From: Faecalibacterium sp. I3-3-89
Lineage (GTDB): Bacteria > Bacillota > Clostridia > Oscillospirales > Ruminococcaceae
Assembly (NCBI RefSeq): GCF_023347275.1
Contig: NZ_CP094468.1
Span: 1,302,001 to 1,366,000 of the forward strand
Length of the DNA: 64,000 nt
Direction: 5' to 3'
Under the pieces are notes generated by a model. That model searched no databases, had not been told where the DNA came from, and saw only the letters and a program-made list of their open reading frames with translations. This document shows, one piece after another, positions 1 to 6,526 of this stretch. Position numbers and translations under genes: made by a program. Each line of letters begins with the position of its first letter. Position 1 is the first letter of the stretch.

Positions 1-39
1 TATTTGACCCATAATAAGGCAAATATGGGGGATTTTTTG

Positions 40-68
40 TTGTTAGTGTCTAAAATATGTGCTATAAT
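40..68 (+). promoter_or_regulatory. Sigma-A type promoter of the GHKL/DUF4325 cassette
   Basis: The -35 element TTGTTA (40-45) and -10 element TATAAT (63-68) are separated by 17 bp. The predicted transcription start near 75 lies downstream of the longest possible ORF start (57), so the ATG at 129 is the likely translation start of the first gene. Confidence 0.6.
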
Positions 69-128
69 GGTCCTGAAAGCACCATAGTATATCGGTATGA
101 TTATAGAACTGTTAAATCGGTGGCATGT

Positions 129-1304
129 ATGAAGAATATAACCCTGCTTGAGCGGCAATTGCAGAATGCGACATCTGCTAAAGCGCATATCCCTGTTTTC
201 TTTCCGGATGGAAAATCCTGTATATTTTATGGAAATCAGCAGGTGTTAACAGTCGATGCGGTCTCCGAACTCATCGCGGGGCTTTTTCTTACCGTTCACA
301 GCAACAGCCAGCTTTCATCAATTATAATTGCATTTCCGAACGGCGTGTTCGACGAAAAATTCACATACGTTTTGTTAGAGTGTTACCTAGAACATATCAT
401 TGCTGACCACGGTATATCTGTACAATTGCTTTACAATAAGAAAGAAACGAATATTTTTACCGATGGCATCGGACAGTCACCCCTATGTGCCCTAGAGAAA
501 TCCACACAGTCTAGCATGGATTTTGTCCGTCAATTTAGATTTGGCGTTGGCAAGAATTATTATCGTAAGCTTTTTTTAGCAAATGAAAATTCTGACGAAA
601 CATTGTCGTCGGCAATTACAACATTGTGCTTGTTCTTTGAGGGGCTTGGAATTACAAAGACTCGCAGCGACTTGCTTTCTGAAGTTGCTGTAGAACTTGT
701 TGGAAATGCGCTTGAGCATAGTTACTCAGATTGTTTTCTTGATATTGATGTGACGCCACGCGACTATGTTCGCCGGAATAATCCAACTGGACCAAAGTAT
801 TACGGCGTAAATATTTGCGTTGTTAATTTTTCGCCGACCTTGCTTTCGTCTCAAATACAATCAAAGCTATGTGTCAACCCCGAGTTACGCGATAAGAGTG
901 ACAGCGCCCGGTATTGGCGATTGCGTAAAATCTATATGTATCACAGACGGTTTTTCAGGGAAGACTATGGCGATGACGAATTTTTCATGTTAAGCGCTTT
1001 CCAAGATCGCATATCCGGCAGACCGAACGAATATCTTACCGGCGGAACCGGACTTCCGACCTTAATAAAATGGCTTGAGACTCAGGCCGATAGCAACAAC
1101 TGTTATGTGCTTTCGGGGCGACGAAAGATGCAATTCTTACAGCCGCTTTTGGAGTATGATGCAGAACATTGGATTGGAATGAATCGGGAGCATGACTTCC
1201 AGCATTGTGTTCCGGATAAGAATGTTTTCTTGCCATTTCCGATCTACTTTCCCGGAACCGCATACAACTTGAATTTCGTTATGGAGACGGAGGACAGACT
1301 ATGA
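129..1304 (+). CDS. GHKL-type ATPase domain protein, first gene of a putative partner-switching cassette
   Basis: A 391-residue protein with two hallmarks of the GHKL (histidine kinase/Hsp90/MutL) ATP-binding fold in its second half: an N-box-like helix reading VELVGNALEHS, and a GGTGLPTL glycine loop about 110 residues later. No histidine phosphoacceptor domain, receiver domain or membrane segment is visible, so it is not a conventional sensor kinase. The N-terminal 170 residues match no family I recognise. The start at 129 is chosen because the promoter -10 box lies at 63-68; the Shine-Dalgarno site is weak. The 3' end overlaps the next gene by 4 bp (ATGA), which suggests translational coupling. 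Codon use is AT-rich compared with the chromosome, as expected for acquired DNA. By analogy with SpoIIAB/RsbW, it may phosphorylate or bind the STAS-like protein encoded next; that is inference. Confidence 0.6.
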   Translation: MKNITLLERQLQNATSAKAHIPVFFPDGKSCIFYGNQQVLTVDAVSELIAGLFLTVHSNSQLSSIIIAFPNGVFDEKFTYVLLECYLEHIIADHGISVQLLYNKKETNIFTDGIGQSPLCALEKSTQSSMDFVRQFRFGVGKNYYRKLFLANENSDETLSSAITTLCLFFEGLGITKTRSDLLSEVAVELVGNALEHSYSDCFLDIDVTPRDYVRRNNPTGPKYYGVNICVVNFSPTLLSSQIQSKLCVNPELRDKSDSARYWRLRKIYMYHRRFFREDYGDDEFFMLSAFQDRISGRPNEYLTGGTGLPTLIKWLETQADSNNCYVLSGRRKMQFLQPLLEYDAEHWIGMNREHDFQHCVPDKNVFLPFPIYFPGTAYNLNFVMETEDRL

Positions 1305-1600
1305 CTGAACAAAAGGTCGCTCTCGAAATAAGGGATAGGAGCTTAACAAAACTCGCCGGAAACAGCTATGGCCGAAAGTTATTCAGCGAGCAGGTTGATG
1401 GAAAGATTGATCTTGACCAACCTTTTACCATTGAATTTCCAGAGCAAATTGATTATTTGGCATCTTCCTTTATTCAGGGCTTTTTTGGAAAAATTTATAC
1501 TGAAATCGGGCGAGAGGGAATGGAAAAAAATTTCGACATCATCGCTCCAAAAATCGACAATCCCAAAAAAGTTATCCTCGATCGATTGATGCTTATGTAA
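1301..1600 (+). CDS. DUF4325 (STAS-like) domain protein
   Basis: A 99-residue protein that fits the DUF4325/STAS-like pattern: a GNSYGRKLF segment early on, then a hydrophobic strand, then SSFIQGFFGKI, where a pair of serines precedes an amphipathic helix as in anti-sigma-factor antagonists. STAS-like proteins are typical partners of GHKL ATPases in switches that release a regulated target. The gene starts inside the stop region of the ATPase gene (4-bp overlap), so the two are probably made in matched amounts. No DNA-binding or membrane segment is visible. The family assignment rests on pattern recognition only. Confidence 0.55.
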   Translation: MTEQKVALEIRDRSLTKLAGNSYGRKLFSEQVDGKIDLDQPFTIEFPEQIDYLASSFIQGFFGKIYTEIGREGMEKNFDIIAPKIDNPKKVILDRLMLM

Positions 1601-1615
1601 AGGACGGTGCAGTAA

Positions 1616-2059
1616 GTGATTGACGTTATTTCTGCCGTTTTGTCTCTTTTTGCAATCGTAGTATCCATCTATGCTGCGTTTACAGCGAATAAATCGGCTG
1701 CTGCTGCGATTCGCTCTAGTAATTGCGGTGTTATTTTTGATGACTACCTCATCAAGAAAATTCCGCAGGCCAGAACGACGCTTAGGTTTGATGATAAAGG
1801 CATTTTGTGCAATGGAAACAATCTCTGTGATGCCTTGGCTGACATGAGTATGGCTGCACTCTTTTACAGGTACGACGATAAAATATTTTTTGATAAGCTG
1901 GTAAAGGAATGCAGCTCGCTTGAAGATTTGATTGTCGAAGCAGGAAATAAGCCAAAGCGATTTGAAGACAATCAGCATGAATTCTGGCAAGCGGTTCAAA
2001 AATCCTTGGAATCAATTTACCGGCTTATCGATAAAAAGCGCGTCGGTGGCAAATTATAA
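1616..2059 (+). CDS. Small one-helix membrane protein of the GHKL/DUF4325 cassette
   Basis: A 147-residue protein starting at a GTG 15 bp after the DUF4325 gene. Residues about 3-22 form a single hydrophobic segment (VISAVLSLFAIVVSIYAAF), followed by a soluble domain of about 120 residues with no motif I recognise. The topology is a membrane-anchored cytoplasmic or extracytoplasmic domain, which makes it a plausible input or effector for the preceding ATPase/STAS-like pair. A strong terminator follows 12 bp after the stop codon, so this is the last gene of the cassette. The function is unknown. Confidence 0.5.
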   Translation: MIDVISAVLSLFAIVVSIYAAFTANKSAAAAIRSSNCGVIFDDYLIKKIPQARTTLRFDDKGILCNGNNLCDALADMSMAALFYRYDDKIFFDKLVKECSSLEDLIVEAGNKPKRFEDNQHEFWQAVQKSLESIYRLIDKKRVGGKL

Positions 2060-2070
2060 ATCCTACATAG

Positions 2071-2112
2071 AAAATCCCCTGTTGGCAATGAAAGCTAGCA
2101 GGGGATTTTTTT
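2071..2112. terminator. Bidirectional intrinsic terminator
   Basis: An 11-bp stem, AAAATCCCCTG paired with CAGGGGATTTT, is followed by a T-run on the plus strand and by an A-run complement on the minus strand. It separates the plus-strand cassette from the convergent minus-strand operon, whose last gene stops at 2115. Confidence 0.85.
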
Positions 2113-2114
2113 GT

Positions 2115-2468
2115 TTATCGGATGGTGCTGTAGAATTCAATCAACTTGGACAGCTTTTCAATGTCCGACTTTTCCATTCCGGAAAGTATCTTGACTGCCT
2201 TTTCAGAAAGACCGGTAGTGTCACACGAAATTCTAATATCGGCATCTATCGTGCTTGCATCGGTCAGACCCAACAGATAATCAGCAATGACACCGAAATA
2301 TTCCGTGAGTTTCATAATAGAATCTCCTCTTGGAGTCTTGTTTCCGTTTTGCCAATCAGACAAAACGCCAACCGACACATTCAAATCTTTTGCCAGCGAA
2401 CGCACAGTAATCCCGCTTTCGTCAATAAGCGTTCTCAGCCTCGGAGCAAATTTTTCAATGTTACTCAT
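2115..2468 (-). CDS. XRE-family helix-turn-helix regulator
   Basis: A 117-residue Cro/CI-type protein. The N-terminal half carries a complete HTH: a turn containing VRSLAKDLNVSVGVLSDWQ, then TPRGDSIMKLTEYFGVIADYLLG, the usual end of the HTH_3 fold. The C-terminal 45 residues form a helical tail. The start is the ATG at 2468, preceded by an AGAGGCG ribosome site; a longer frame upstream overlaps the neighbouring gene and is rejected. It is the last gene of the minus-strand operon driven from the promoter at 4679-4707, which may make it the regulator of that operon. Confidence 0.8.
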   Translation of the reverse strand: MSNIEKFAPRLRTLIDESGITVRSLAKDLNVSVGVLSDWQNGNKTPRGDSIMKLTEYFGVIADYLLGLTDASTIDADIRISCDTTGLSEKAVKILSGMEKSDIEKLSKLIEFYSTIR

Positions 2469-2469
2469 T

Positions 2470-2724
2470 TTACTTCGCCTCTTTCCATAAATCTCCGTTG
2501 TATACGCGAACCAGCACCCAGTCGGACAGCGGTTTGACGTTCCCGGTCCAGTCCCGGAGGGCTTCATCGGTGCCGCAGGCCTCGCAGATGTACACGCCCT
2601 TGGCGTGGCGGCTCAGTGCTCCGTGGGTCAGTTTGTCCGGCATCCTCTCGCCGCAGCGGGGGCACAGCGGCCAGCCCTGCTGCTGGTCATAGAGCATCTT
2701 TTCGATAGCTTTTTCGTCCGTCAT
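2470..2724 (-). CDS. Zinc-ribbon small hypothetical protein
   Basis: An 84-residue protein with two CxxC knuckles, CPRCG near residue 21 and CEACG near residue 48, a classic zinc-ribbon spacing. Its hydrophobic content is low, so it should be soluble. It lies between other small hypothetical genes in the same direction and ends 1 bp before the regulator gene starts. Proteins of this kind are common cargo of plasmids and conjugative elements in gut Clostridia, but no specific function can be given. Confidence 0.65.
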   Translation of the reverse strand: MTDEKAIEKMLYDQQQGWPLCPRCGERMPDKLTHGALSRHAKGVYICEACGTDEALRDWTGNVKPLSDWVLVRVYNGDLWKEAK

Positions 2725-2736
2725 TGTACTTCCTCC

Positions 2737-3132
2737 TCAAACGTCTCGGCTAACCGAGTGATATGCAAACCAGTGACCGCGCCGCCGGAACAGATAGAAC
2801 CAATTCGTGAACTCCTGACCTGTACAGTCATAAGGGCTGTTGTAACTCTTCAAATAACGATGGTTAAGAAACCAGTTGGTAGCGTCCATCTCGTGTGCCT
2901 CGTCCAGCTTATCAGGCAGCTGAACAAGCTCCAGACGGCCGTCATAGTCGGCGCAGATGATATGCACGTCAGGGACGGGACGGTTGTTGTAATTCCGAAT
3001 CTCCCTCTTAATGGTTGCCGCCAAGTTTTTCACGGCAGCCCTCTTTTCGGCAGAAGCCGGAACATCGCTCTGCATGAATATTAAGAGTGCATACGCATCC
3101 CGCAGCCTCTCGTTATCGGTAATACTGAACAT
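2737..3132 (-). CDS. Hypothetical protein of the accessory operon
   Basis: A 131-residue soluble protein. The ATG at 3132 is preferred over an upstream GTG at 3141, because an AAGGAGGTG ribosome site sits about 8 nt before it. The N-terminal half is helical; the C-terminal half is rich in aromatic residues (NWFLNHRY, FTNWFYLFRRRGHWF). No recognised domain. Spacing to neighbours is 12-13 bp, consistent with co-transcription. Confidence 0.6.
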   Translation of the reverse strand: MFSITDNERLRDAYALLIFMQSDVPASAEKRAAVKNLAATIKREIRNYNNRPVPDVHIICADYDGRLELVQLPDKLDEAHEMDATNWFLNHRYLKSYNSPYDCTGQEFTNWFYLFRRRGHWFAYHSVSRDV

Positions 3133-3145
3133 GGTCACCACCTCC

Positions 3146-3547
3146 TTACTTCATGTTCTGGCGTTCCCACATCAGCCAGCGGTTCACTTCCTCGCCGGGC
3201 ATGGACTTCGGTTTACTGGTTTCGATGTACTCCCGCTCTCCGAAGATCTCCAGCTGGTCGATATCGTCGGGCGACTGGGTGATAATCTTTGCAGGCCAAT
3301 CGCACCCGCCGGGAATCTCAATGCGCCACAGGTACAGGTTATCGTCAAAGTAGAAATCGTTCGGGATGTACCGCTCTTCTGCATCGGTGCCCTCGATGTC
3401 CCAGATGTATTTTCCAAGGGCACCGACAACCTCCAGCCGGGTGGGAGCCTTGTCGCGGTCATTCATATCGTACAGCTTGATAGCACAATTGGTGCTGTTG
3501 CGGAAGGAAACCTCGGAAATGGTGCCAGTGTATTTGTAGAGTTTCAT
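3146..3547 (-). CDS. Hypothetical protein of the accessory operon
   Basis: A 133-residue protein rich in beta-strand-forming and acidic residues, with a conserved-looking start MKLYKYTGTISEVSF and several Asp/Glu clusters. No transmembrane segment or known motif. The gene lies 3 bp downstream of its neighbour in the same operon. The function is unknown. Confidence 0.6.
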   Translation of the reverse strand: MKLYKYTGTISEVSFRNSTNCAIKLYDMNDRDKAPTRLEVVGALGKYIWDIEGTDAEERYIPNDFYFDDNLYLWRIEIPGGCDWPAKIITQSPDDIDQLEIFGEREYIETSKPKSMPGEEVNRWLMWERQNMK

Positions 3548-3550
3548 GTC

Positions 3551-3811
3551 TTAGACCTCCTTGACTTCCACGGTCTTGAGGCTGCCCTCGATGTAGCCAC
3601 GGCCACGCAGATGTTCGCAGCTCCAGCAGAAACCGATTGCTCGCTCACGGATGAAGTAGGCGGTATGGTCCGCACGATCCTCATTGAATGCGGCGCGGAT
3701 TTCTTTTGCCCGCTCGTCTTCCACCAGAATAGAGGCGCTGGCCTCGCCGATTTCGCCGTTCTGACCGTGCTTCATGTCCTTGGAATCGTAAGTAAAGATT
3801 ACCTTTTTCAT
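3551..3811 (-). CDS. Small hypothetical protein of the accessory operon
   Basis: An 86-residue protein starting MKKVIFTYDSKD. The longer frame beginning at 3919 overlaps the upstream gene and is rejected in favour of the ATG at 3811. A CWSCEHLRGRG segment near the C-terminus contains a single CxxC pair. The rest is an alternating strand/helix pattern without recognised homology. Confidence 0.6.
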   Translation of the reverse strand: MKKVIFTYDSKDMKHGQNGEIGEASASILVEDERAKEIRAAFNEDRADHTAYFIRERAIGFCWSCEHLRGRGYIEGSLKTVEVKEV

Positions 3812-3824
3812 TGTTTTGCCCTCC

Positions 3825-4388
3825 TCAGTGCAGCTGTGCGCTGTGCTGGCGATATTTGACGGTGTACTTGCCACAGTTCTTGGTGACCTTGATGTCACCC
3901 ATGACGACCCGCCGGACACCGAACTTCTCGTGGATGTACCTTTTGACCATCGGAGCGGCCTTTGTGGTCACATCCACCGCACTGTCATTGCTGCGGCGGC
4001 TCTTGTAGCGGCCAAACCGCTTCTCCTCGGCGGCGTTTGCTTCCTCCTCTGTACCGTAGAATCCATCCTGTGCGTGGTTGTTCAGACGGTAGAACTTCTT
4101 GCTGCTGATGACCTCCAGACGCTCATTCCAGACGGTGCTCCAGCGTTCTTCCTGATTGGGCTTGATGTCGTCCTTGACCCGGCCGACAATCAGCTCCACG
4201 CCCTCAGTACCGAGGTAGTTGTTAAACGTGGTGAGCAGCACCCGGATGATCTCGGTGCCGTTGGTGAGGTCGATGTGAGCGACCTCGCCCTGGCTGCCGC
4301 CCATCGTTCCGGCGTTGATGCAGTAGCCCTGTGCCATGTAGCTGCTGGCTGCGGCGGTGAACTCGCAGTTAATGTCAATGAACTTCAT
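3825..4388 (-). CDS. Hypothetical protein of the accessory operon
   Basis: A 187-residue soluble protein. The ATG is preceded by an AGAGGG ribosome site. The sequence alternates charged helices with strands and ends in a basic region (KVTKNCGKYTVKYRQH). I recognise no family. It is the first full-sized gene of the operon after the 37-residue ORF. Confidence 0.6.
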   Translation of the reverse strand: MKFIDINCEFTAAASSYMAQGYCINAGTMGGSQGEVAHIDLTNGTEIIRVLLTTFNNYLGTEGVELIVGRVKDDIKPNQEERWSTVWNERLEVISSKKFYRLNNHAQDGFYGTEEEANAAEEKRFGRYKSRRSNDSAVDVTTKAAPMVKRYIHEKFGVRRVVMGDIKVTKNCGKYTVKYRQHSAQLH

Positions 4389-4514
4389 GCTGTTACCCTC
4401 TTGTCTTTCTGGCCTTACTCTGTTAAAATAGAGGGCGGCCGGGGTAAGGCTCCCGGCTCGCCGTTGGTTCGGTGTTGAAGATCAGTTGCTTTGGACGGTG
4501 GCTGGTCTTCTTTT

Positions 4515-4628
4515 TTACTCTTCCATAATCTTCTTGACGCTCTCACGGAGCTCTTCCAGCGTTTCACACTTCTCGATGAGTTCGAGGATTGCTTTGAGTA
4601 ACGCCTTGGTTACGTTCATGTCTTCCAT
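4515..4628 (-). CDS. 37-residue hypothetical protein, first gene of the accessory operon
   Basis: A short frame with a strong ribosome site (AAAGGAGTGAGGTG ending just before the ATG at 4628) lies about 45 nt downstream of the predicted transcription start of a consensus promoter. The peptide is strongly amphipathic and helical, with a leucine/isoleucine-glutamate pattern (LLKAILELIEKCETLEELR). It could form a short coiled coil or act as an antitoxin- or antirepressor-like partner, but the function is unknown. The 126-bp gap after it contains a GC-rich hairpin near 4438-4457. Confidence 0.55.
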   Translation of the reverse strand: MEDMNVTKALLKAILELIEKCETLEELRESVKKIMEE

Positions 4629-4678
4629 TCACCTCACTCCTTTCTGTAAGGGGCTTTCGCTCTCTGCCTTACATCTTT

Positions 4679-4707
4679 ATTATACAGGATTTCCTTTATG
4701 TTGTCAA
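4679..4707 (-). promoter_or_regulatory. Consensus promoter of the seven-gene minus-strand operon
   Basis: On the minus strand, TTGACA (4707-4702) and TATAAT (4684-4679) are separated by exactly 17 bp: a perfect sigma-A consensus. The spacer contains the inverted repeat AGGAAATCCT (plus-strand 4686-4695). The divergent promoter at 4749-4777 has almost the same spacer, so one regulator probably binds both. Confidence 0.85.
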
Positions 4708-4748
4708 GGTTTTTCTTTAAGTTTTTCCTGAATTTTTCAATTTTTTTC

Positions 4749-4777
4749 TTGACAGAATAAAGGAAAGCCTATATAAT
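4749..4777 (+). promoter_or_regulatory. Consensus promoter of the 69-residue XRE regulator
   Basis: TTGACA (4749-4754) and TATAAT (4772-4777) with a 17-bp spacer. The spacer carries AGGAAAGCCT (4761-4770), closely matching the element in the divergent promoter at 4679-4707. This suggests autoregulation by the encoded protein. Confidence 0.85.
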
Positions 4778-4795
4778 GAAACTGAGGTGATAAGT

Positions 4796-5005
4796 ATGGA
4801 GTTCTCCACGAAAATCAAAATGGCCGAGGCCGTAGCCAGAATGAAAGAAGCTGAACTTGCCCGGCAAATCGGTACTACACCGCAGGCGTTCAACCAGCGG
4901 ATGAAGACCGGGAAGTTCAAATACGAGGAGTTGGAGCAGATTGCAGCCGCCCTTGGCGCAGAACTGATTGTCAACTTCCGATTTCCGGATGGAACCGAGG
5001 TATGA
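4796..5005 (+). CDS. Small XRE/HTH regulator
   Basis: A 69-residue protein that is essentially a bare helix-turn-helix: AELARQIGTTPQAFNQRMKTG is the expected HTH core, followed by ELEQIAAALGAELIVNF. The ATG at 4796 follows a GAGGTG ribosome site by 6 nt; an upstream GTG in the same frame overlaps that site and is rejected. It is expressed from a consensus promoter and is divergent from the seven-gene operon, the usual arrangement of a local repressor. Confidence 0.8.
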   Translation: MEFSTKIKMAEAVARMKEAELARQIGTTPQAFNQRMKTGKFKYEELEQIAAALGAELIVNFRFPDGTEV

Positions 5006-5034
5006 AAAAAGCCCGGACGAATAAACGTCCGGGC
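5005..5034 (-). terminator. Intrinsic terminator between convergent XRE genes
   Basis: The 9-bp stem GCCCGGACG/CGTCCGGGC (5011-5019 and 5026-5034) is followed on the minus strand by a run of T (A-run at 5005-5010), so it mainly ends the minus-strand gene at 5048-5314. Confidence 0.8.
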
Positions 5035-5047
5035 AGGGGAGAGGTGC

Positions 5048-5314
5048 TTACTTTTTGCGGTTATTGCTCACCGTTTTCGGGATTCGCCGGACCTCTTTTA
5101 CTCTGCGCACCTCATTCGGCTCATAAATAAGTAAGTCGCTGAGTGTGCAGTCCAGAGCTTCACAGATAAGGTCGAGGTCATCCAGATTGACCCGGTCGGA
5201 GAAGTCATGGTACATTTCGTTGATGGTCTGGCTGCGGATCCCGGTGGCGCGAGCAAGTTCGCTCTGTGTCATCCGCCGTTCGCCAAGGCGGGTGGACAGC
5301 ATAATCCTAATCAT
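5048..5314 (-). CDS. XRE-family regulator
   Basis: An 88-residue protein with a clear HTH_26/HTH_3 pattern: TQSELARATGIRSQTINEMYHD, then LDDLDLICEALDCTLSDLLIYEP. The ATG at 5314 has an AAAGGAG site upstream; a TTG-initiated extension to 5335 would overlap that site. The tail is basic (RRVKEVRRIPK). It is probably autoregulated, since an inverted repeat lies between the -35 and -10 boxes of its promoter. Confidence 0.8.
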   Translation of the reverse strand: MIRIMLSTRLGERRMTQSELARATGIRSQTINEMYHDFSDRVNLDDLDLICEALDCTLSDLLIYEPNEVRRVKEVRRIPKTVSNNRKK

Positions 5315-5337
5315 AGCCTGTATCTCCTTTGCCAAGA

Positions 5338-5366
5338 ATTTTACCGATTTGAAACCGGCTTGTCAG
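5338..5366 (-). promoter_or_regulatory. Promoter with embedded inverted repeat for the XRE gene
   Basis: On the minus strand, CTGACA (5366-5361) and TAAAAT (5343-5338) have a 17-bp spacer. The spacer holds CCGATTT-G-AAACCGG (plus-strand 5344-5358), a 7+1+7 inverted repeat with one mismatch, well placed for repressor binding. Mid confidence because the boxes deviate from consensus. Confidence 0.6.
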
Positions 5367-5577
5367 GATTTTGGCAGAAAAATACAGATTCCGGCAAATT
5401 CTTCCGAAAAATGGGCGAAAACAACAAAAATCCTCGGTTCTCACATTTACAAAAGAGCCGAAGATTTTTACCATTGTTCAACGAGTCGGTATCTCGCAGC
5501 ACAGGACGAACACACTTCCGACCATCTGAATAGTTACATTGGAACGGAGCGTTCGTACAGCCTCACTTCCGCTGCAT
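5367..5577. other. Non-coding spacer, no gene seen
   Basis: This AT-rich stretch has short open frames but none with a ribosome site or recognisable product. I see no repeat or hairpin of note before the terminator at 5578. Confidence 0.5.
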
Positions 5578-5615
5578 AAAAAATGGCCCCAAGCCCATGC
5601 TTGGGGCCATTTTTT
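5578..5615. terminator. Strong bidirectional terminator
   Basis: A 17-bp perfect stem (AAAAAATGGCCCCAAGC and its complement, 5578-5594 and 5599-5615) with a 4-nt loop and T-runs in both orientations. Confidence 0.85.
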
Positions 5616-5620
5616 ATCTT

Positions 5621-5640
5621 GCGGAGAAGAGGGGTCGAAC
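5621..5640 (-). other. tRNA 3'-end-like fragment, possible attachment scar
   Basis: Read on the minus strand, GTTCGACCCCTCTTCTCCGC has the layout of a T-loop, the 3' T-stem strand and the 3' acceptor strand of a tRNA starting GCGGAGA, and it is followed by a terminator as real tRNA genes are. The sequence upstream cannot form the rest of a tRNA. It may mark one end of the island at 1-5640, or be a chance match. Confidence 0.35.
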
Positions 5641-5706
5641 AGCACGGCCGCCCGCAGGCGGCAAGCAATCAGCCCGGCAATCTCGAGGAGAGTCTGCCAG
5701 CGCGGC

Positions 5707-5735
5707 TTGACGAACACCCACAGAATCCCTATACT
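5707..5735 (+). promoter_or_regulatory. Promoter of the LytTR two-component operon
   Basis: TTGACG (5707-5712) and TATACT (5730-5735) with a 17-bp spacer. The 50-nt leader contains AAGGG...CCCTT, which could pair and hide the only purine-rich stretch before the ATG at 5792; a good Shine-Dalgarno site is absent. Confidence 0.7.
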
Positions 5736-5791
5736 ATAAGGAGTAGAAGAAGCAAGAAATAAACAAGAGAAGGGACTGTGTAAATCCCCTT

Positions 5792-6526
5792 ATGCTGAAA
5801 ATCGCATTCTGTGACGACGAAACCGCAGAGATCGCGCAGCTGGAAGAGCTGCTGGAAGAATATGCCGCTGCCCGAGGGCAGGAATTTGTCCATACATCCT
5901 ACCAAAGCTCGGTGGAGCTGATGGCAGACATCGAGAAGGGCAAACACTTCGACATCATGCTGCTGGATATTCTGATGCCGGGCGAGAACGGGATGACGGC
6001 GGCCCGGGAGGTTCGGGAGCACGACACCAACGTAAAGATCATCTTCCTCACCGCAAGCCCGGAGTTTGCGGTGGAGTCCTATGCGGTGGATGCGTGGTAT
6101 TACCAGCTCAAGCCCATCCGGCAGGAGGACTTTTTCCGCCTGATGGACTCAGCCTGCGCCGCCTGCAGCAAAGAGCAGACCCACAGCCTCATCCTCCGCA
6201 GTAAAAACGGCATCGTCCGGGTAGAGCTGGAAAAGCTGGTCTACTGCGAGGTGATGGGCCGGACGCTCACCTTCCACCTGAACAGCGGGGTCGTGCTGGA
6301 GAGCATGGGCCGGCTGGACGACCTCTGCGATCAGCTCATGCCCTACCCGAACTTCCTCCGCCCCCACCGCTCCTTCCTCATCAATATGGAGTACATCGCC
6401 AACATCGCAGCCCGCTCCATCACGATGCAGGACGGGGCCGAGGTGCCGGTGCCCCACGGAAAATATTCGGAGCTGAAAAACCGCTACCTGAGCTATATTT
6501 TTGACCGAAAGCAGGTGGTCATGTAG
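5792..6526 (+). CDS. LytTR-family response regulator (AgrA type)
   Basis: A 244-residue response regulator. The receiver domain (about residues 1-120) has the acidic pair D8-D9, the phosphoacceptor D59 in MLLDILMPG, T87 and K107 in QLKP. The C-terminal LytTR DNA-binding domain (about 135-240) shows the typical run FLRPHRSFLINMEYI. It acts in the cytoplasm as a transcription factor phosphorylated by the histidine kinase encoded next, whose GTG start overlaps this stop codon by 1 bp. A likely target is the secreted-protein gene at 7923, whose promoter lacks a -35 box. The ligand sensed is unknown. Confidence 0.9.
   Translation: MLKIAFCDDETAEIAQLEELLEEYAAARGQEFVHTSYQSSVELMADIEKGKHFDIMLLDILMPGENGMTAAREVREHDTNVKIIFLTASPEFAVESYAVDAWYYQLKPIRQEDFFRLMDSACAACSKEQTHSLILRSKNGIVRVELEKLVYCEVMGRTLTFHLNSGVVLESMGRLDDLCDQLMPYPNFLRPHRSFLINMEYIANIAARSITMQDGAEVPVPHGKYSELKNRYLSYIFDRKQVVM

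Larger units (their letters stand above)
1..5640. mobile_element. Right end of an accessory island (left edge outside window)
   Basis: This stretch is more AT-rich than the rest of the window, especially positions 1-2110, and contains no housekeeping genes. It holds a three-gene plus-strand cassette, an operon of small hypothetical proteins and three XRE-type regulators. A 20-nt sequence that looks like the 3' end of a tRNA followed by a terminator lies at its right edge (minus strand, 5640 down to 5578), a common scar of tRNA-site integration. No integrase is visible inside the window and the left boundary cannot be seen, so calling it mobile is inference from composition and content. Confidence 0.4.

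Noticed and set aside
5621..5725. A complete tRNA-Ser on the minus strand
   Set aside because: The upstream sequence does not pair with the acceptor or T-stem and lacks a D-arm; only a 20-nt end resembles a tRNA.
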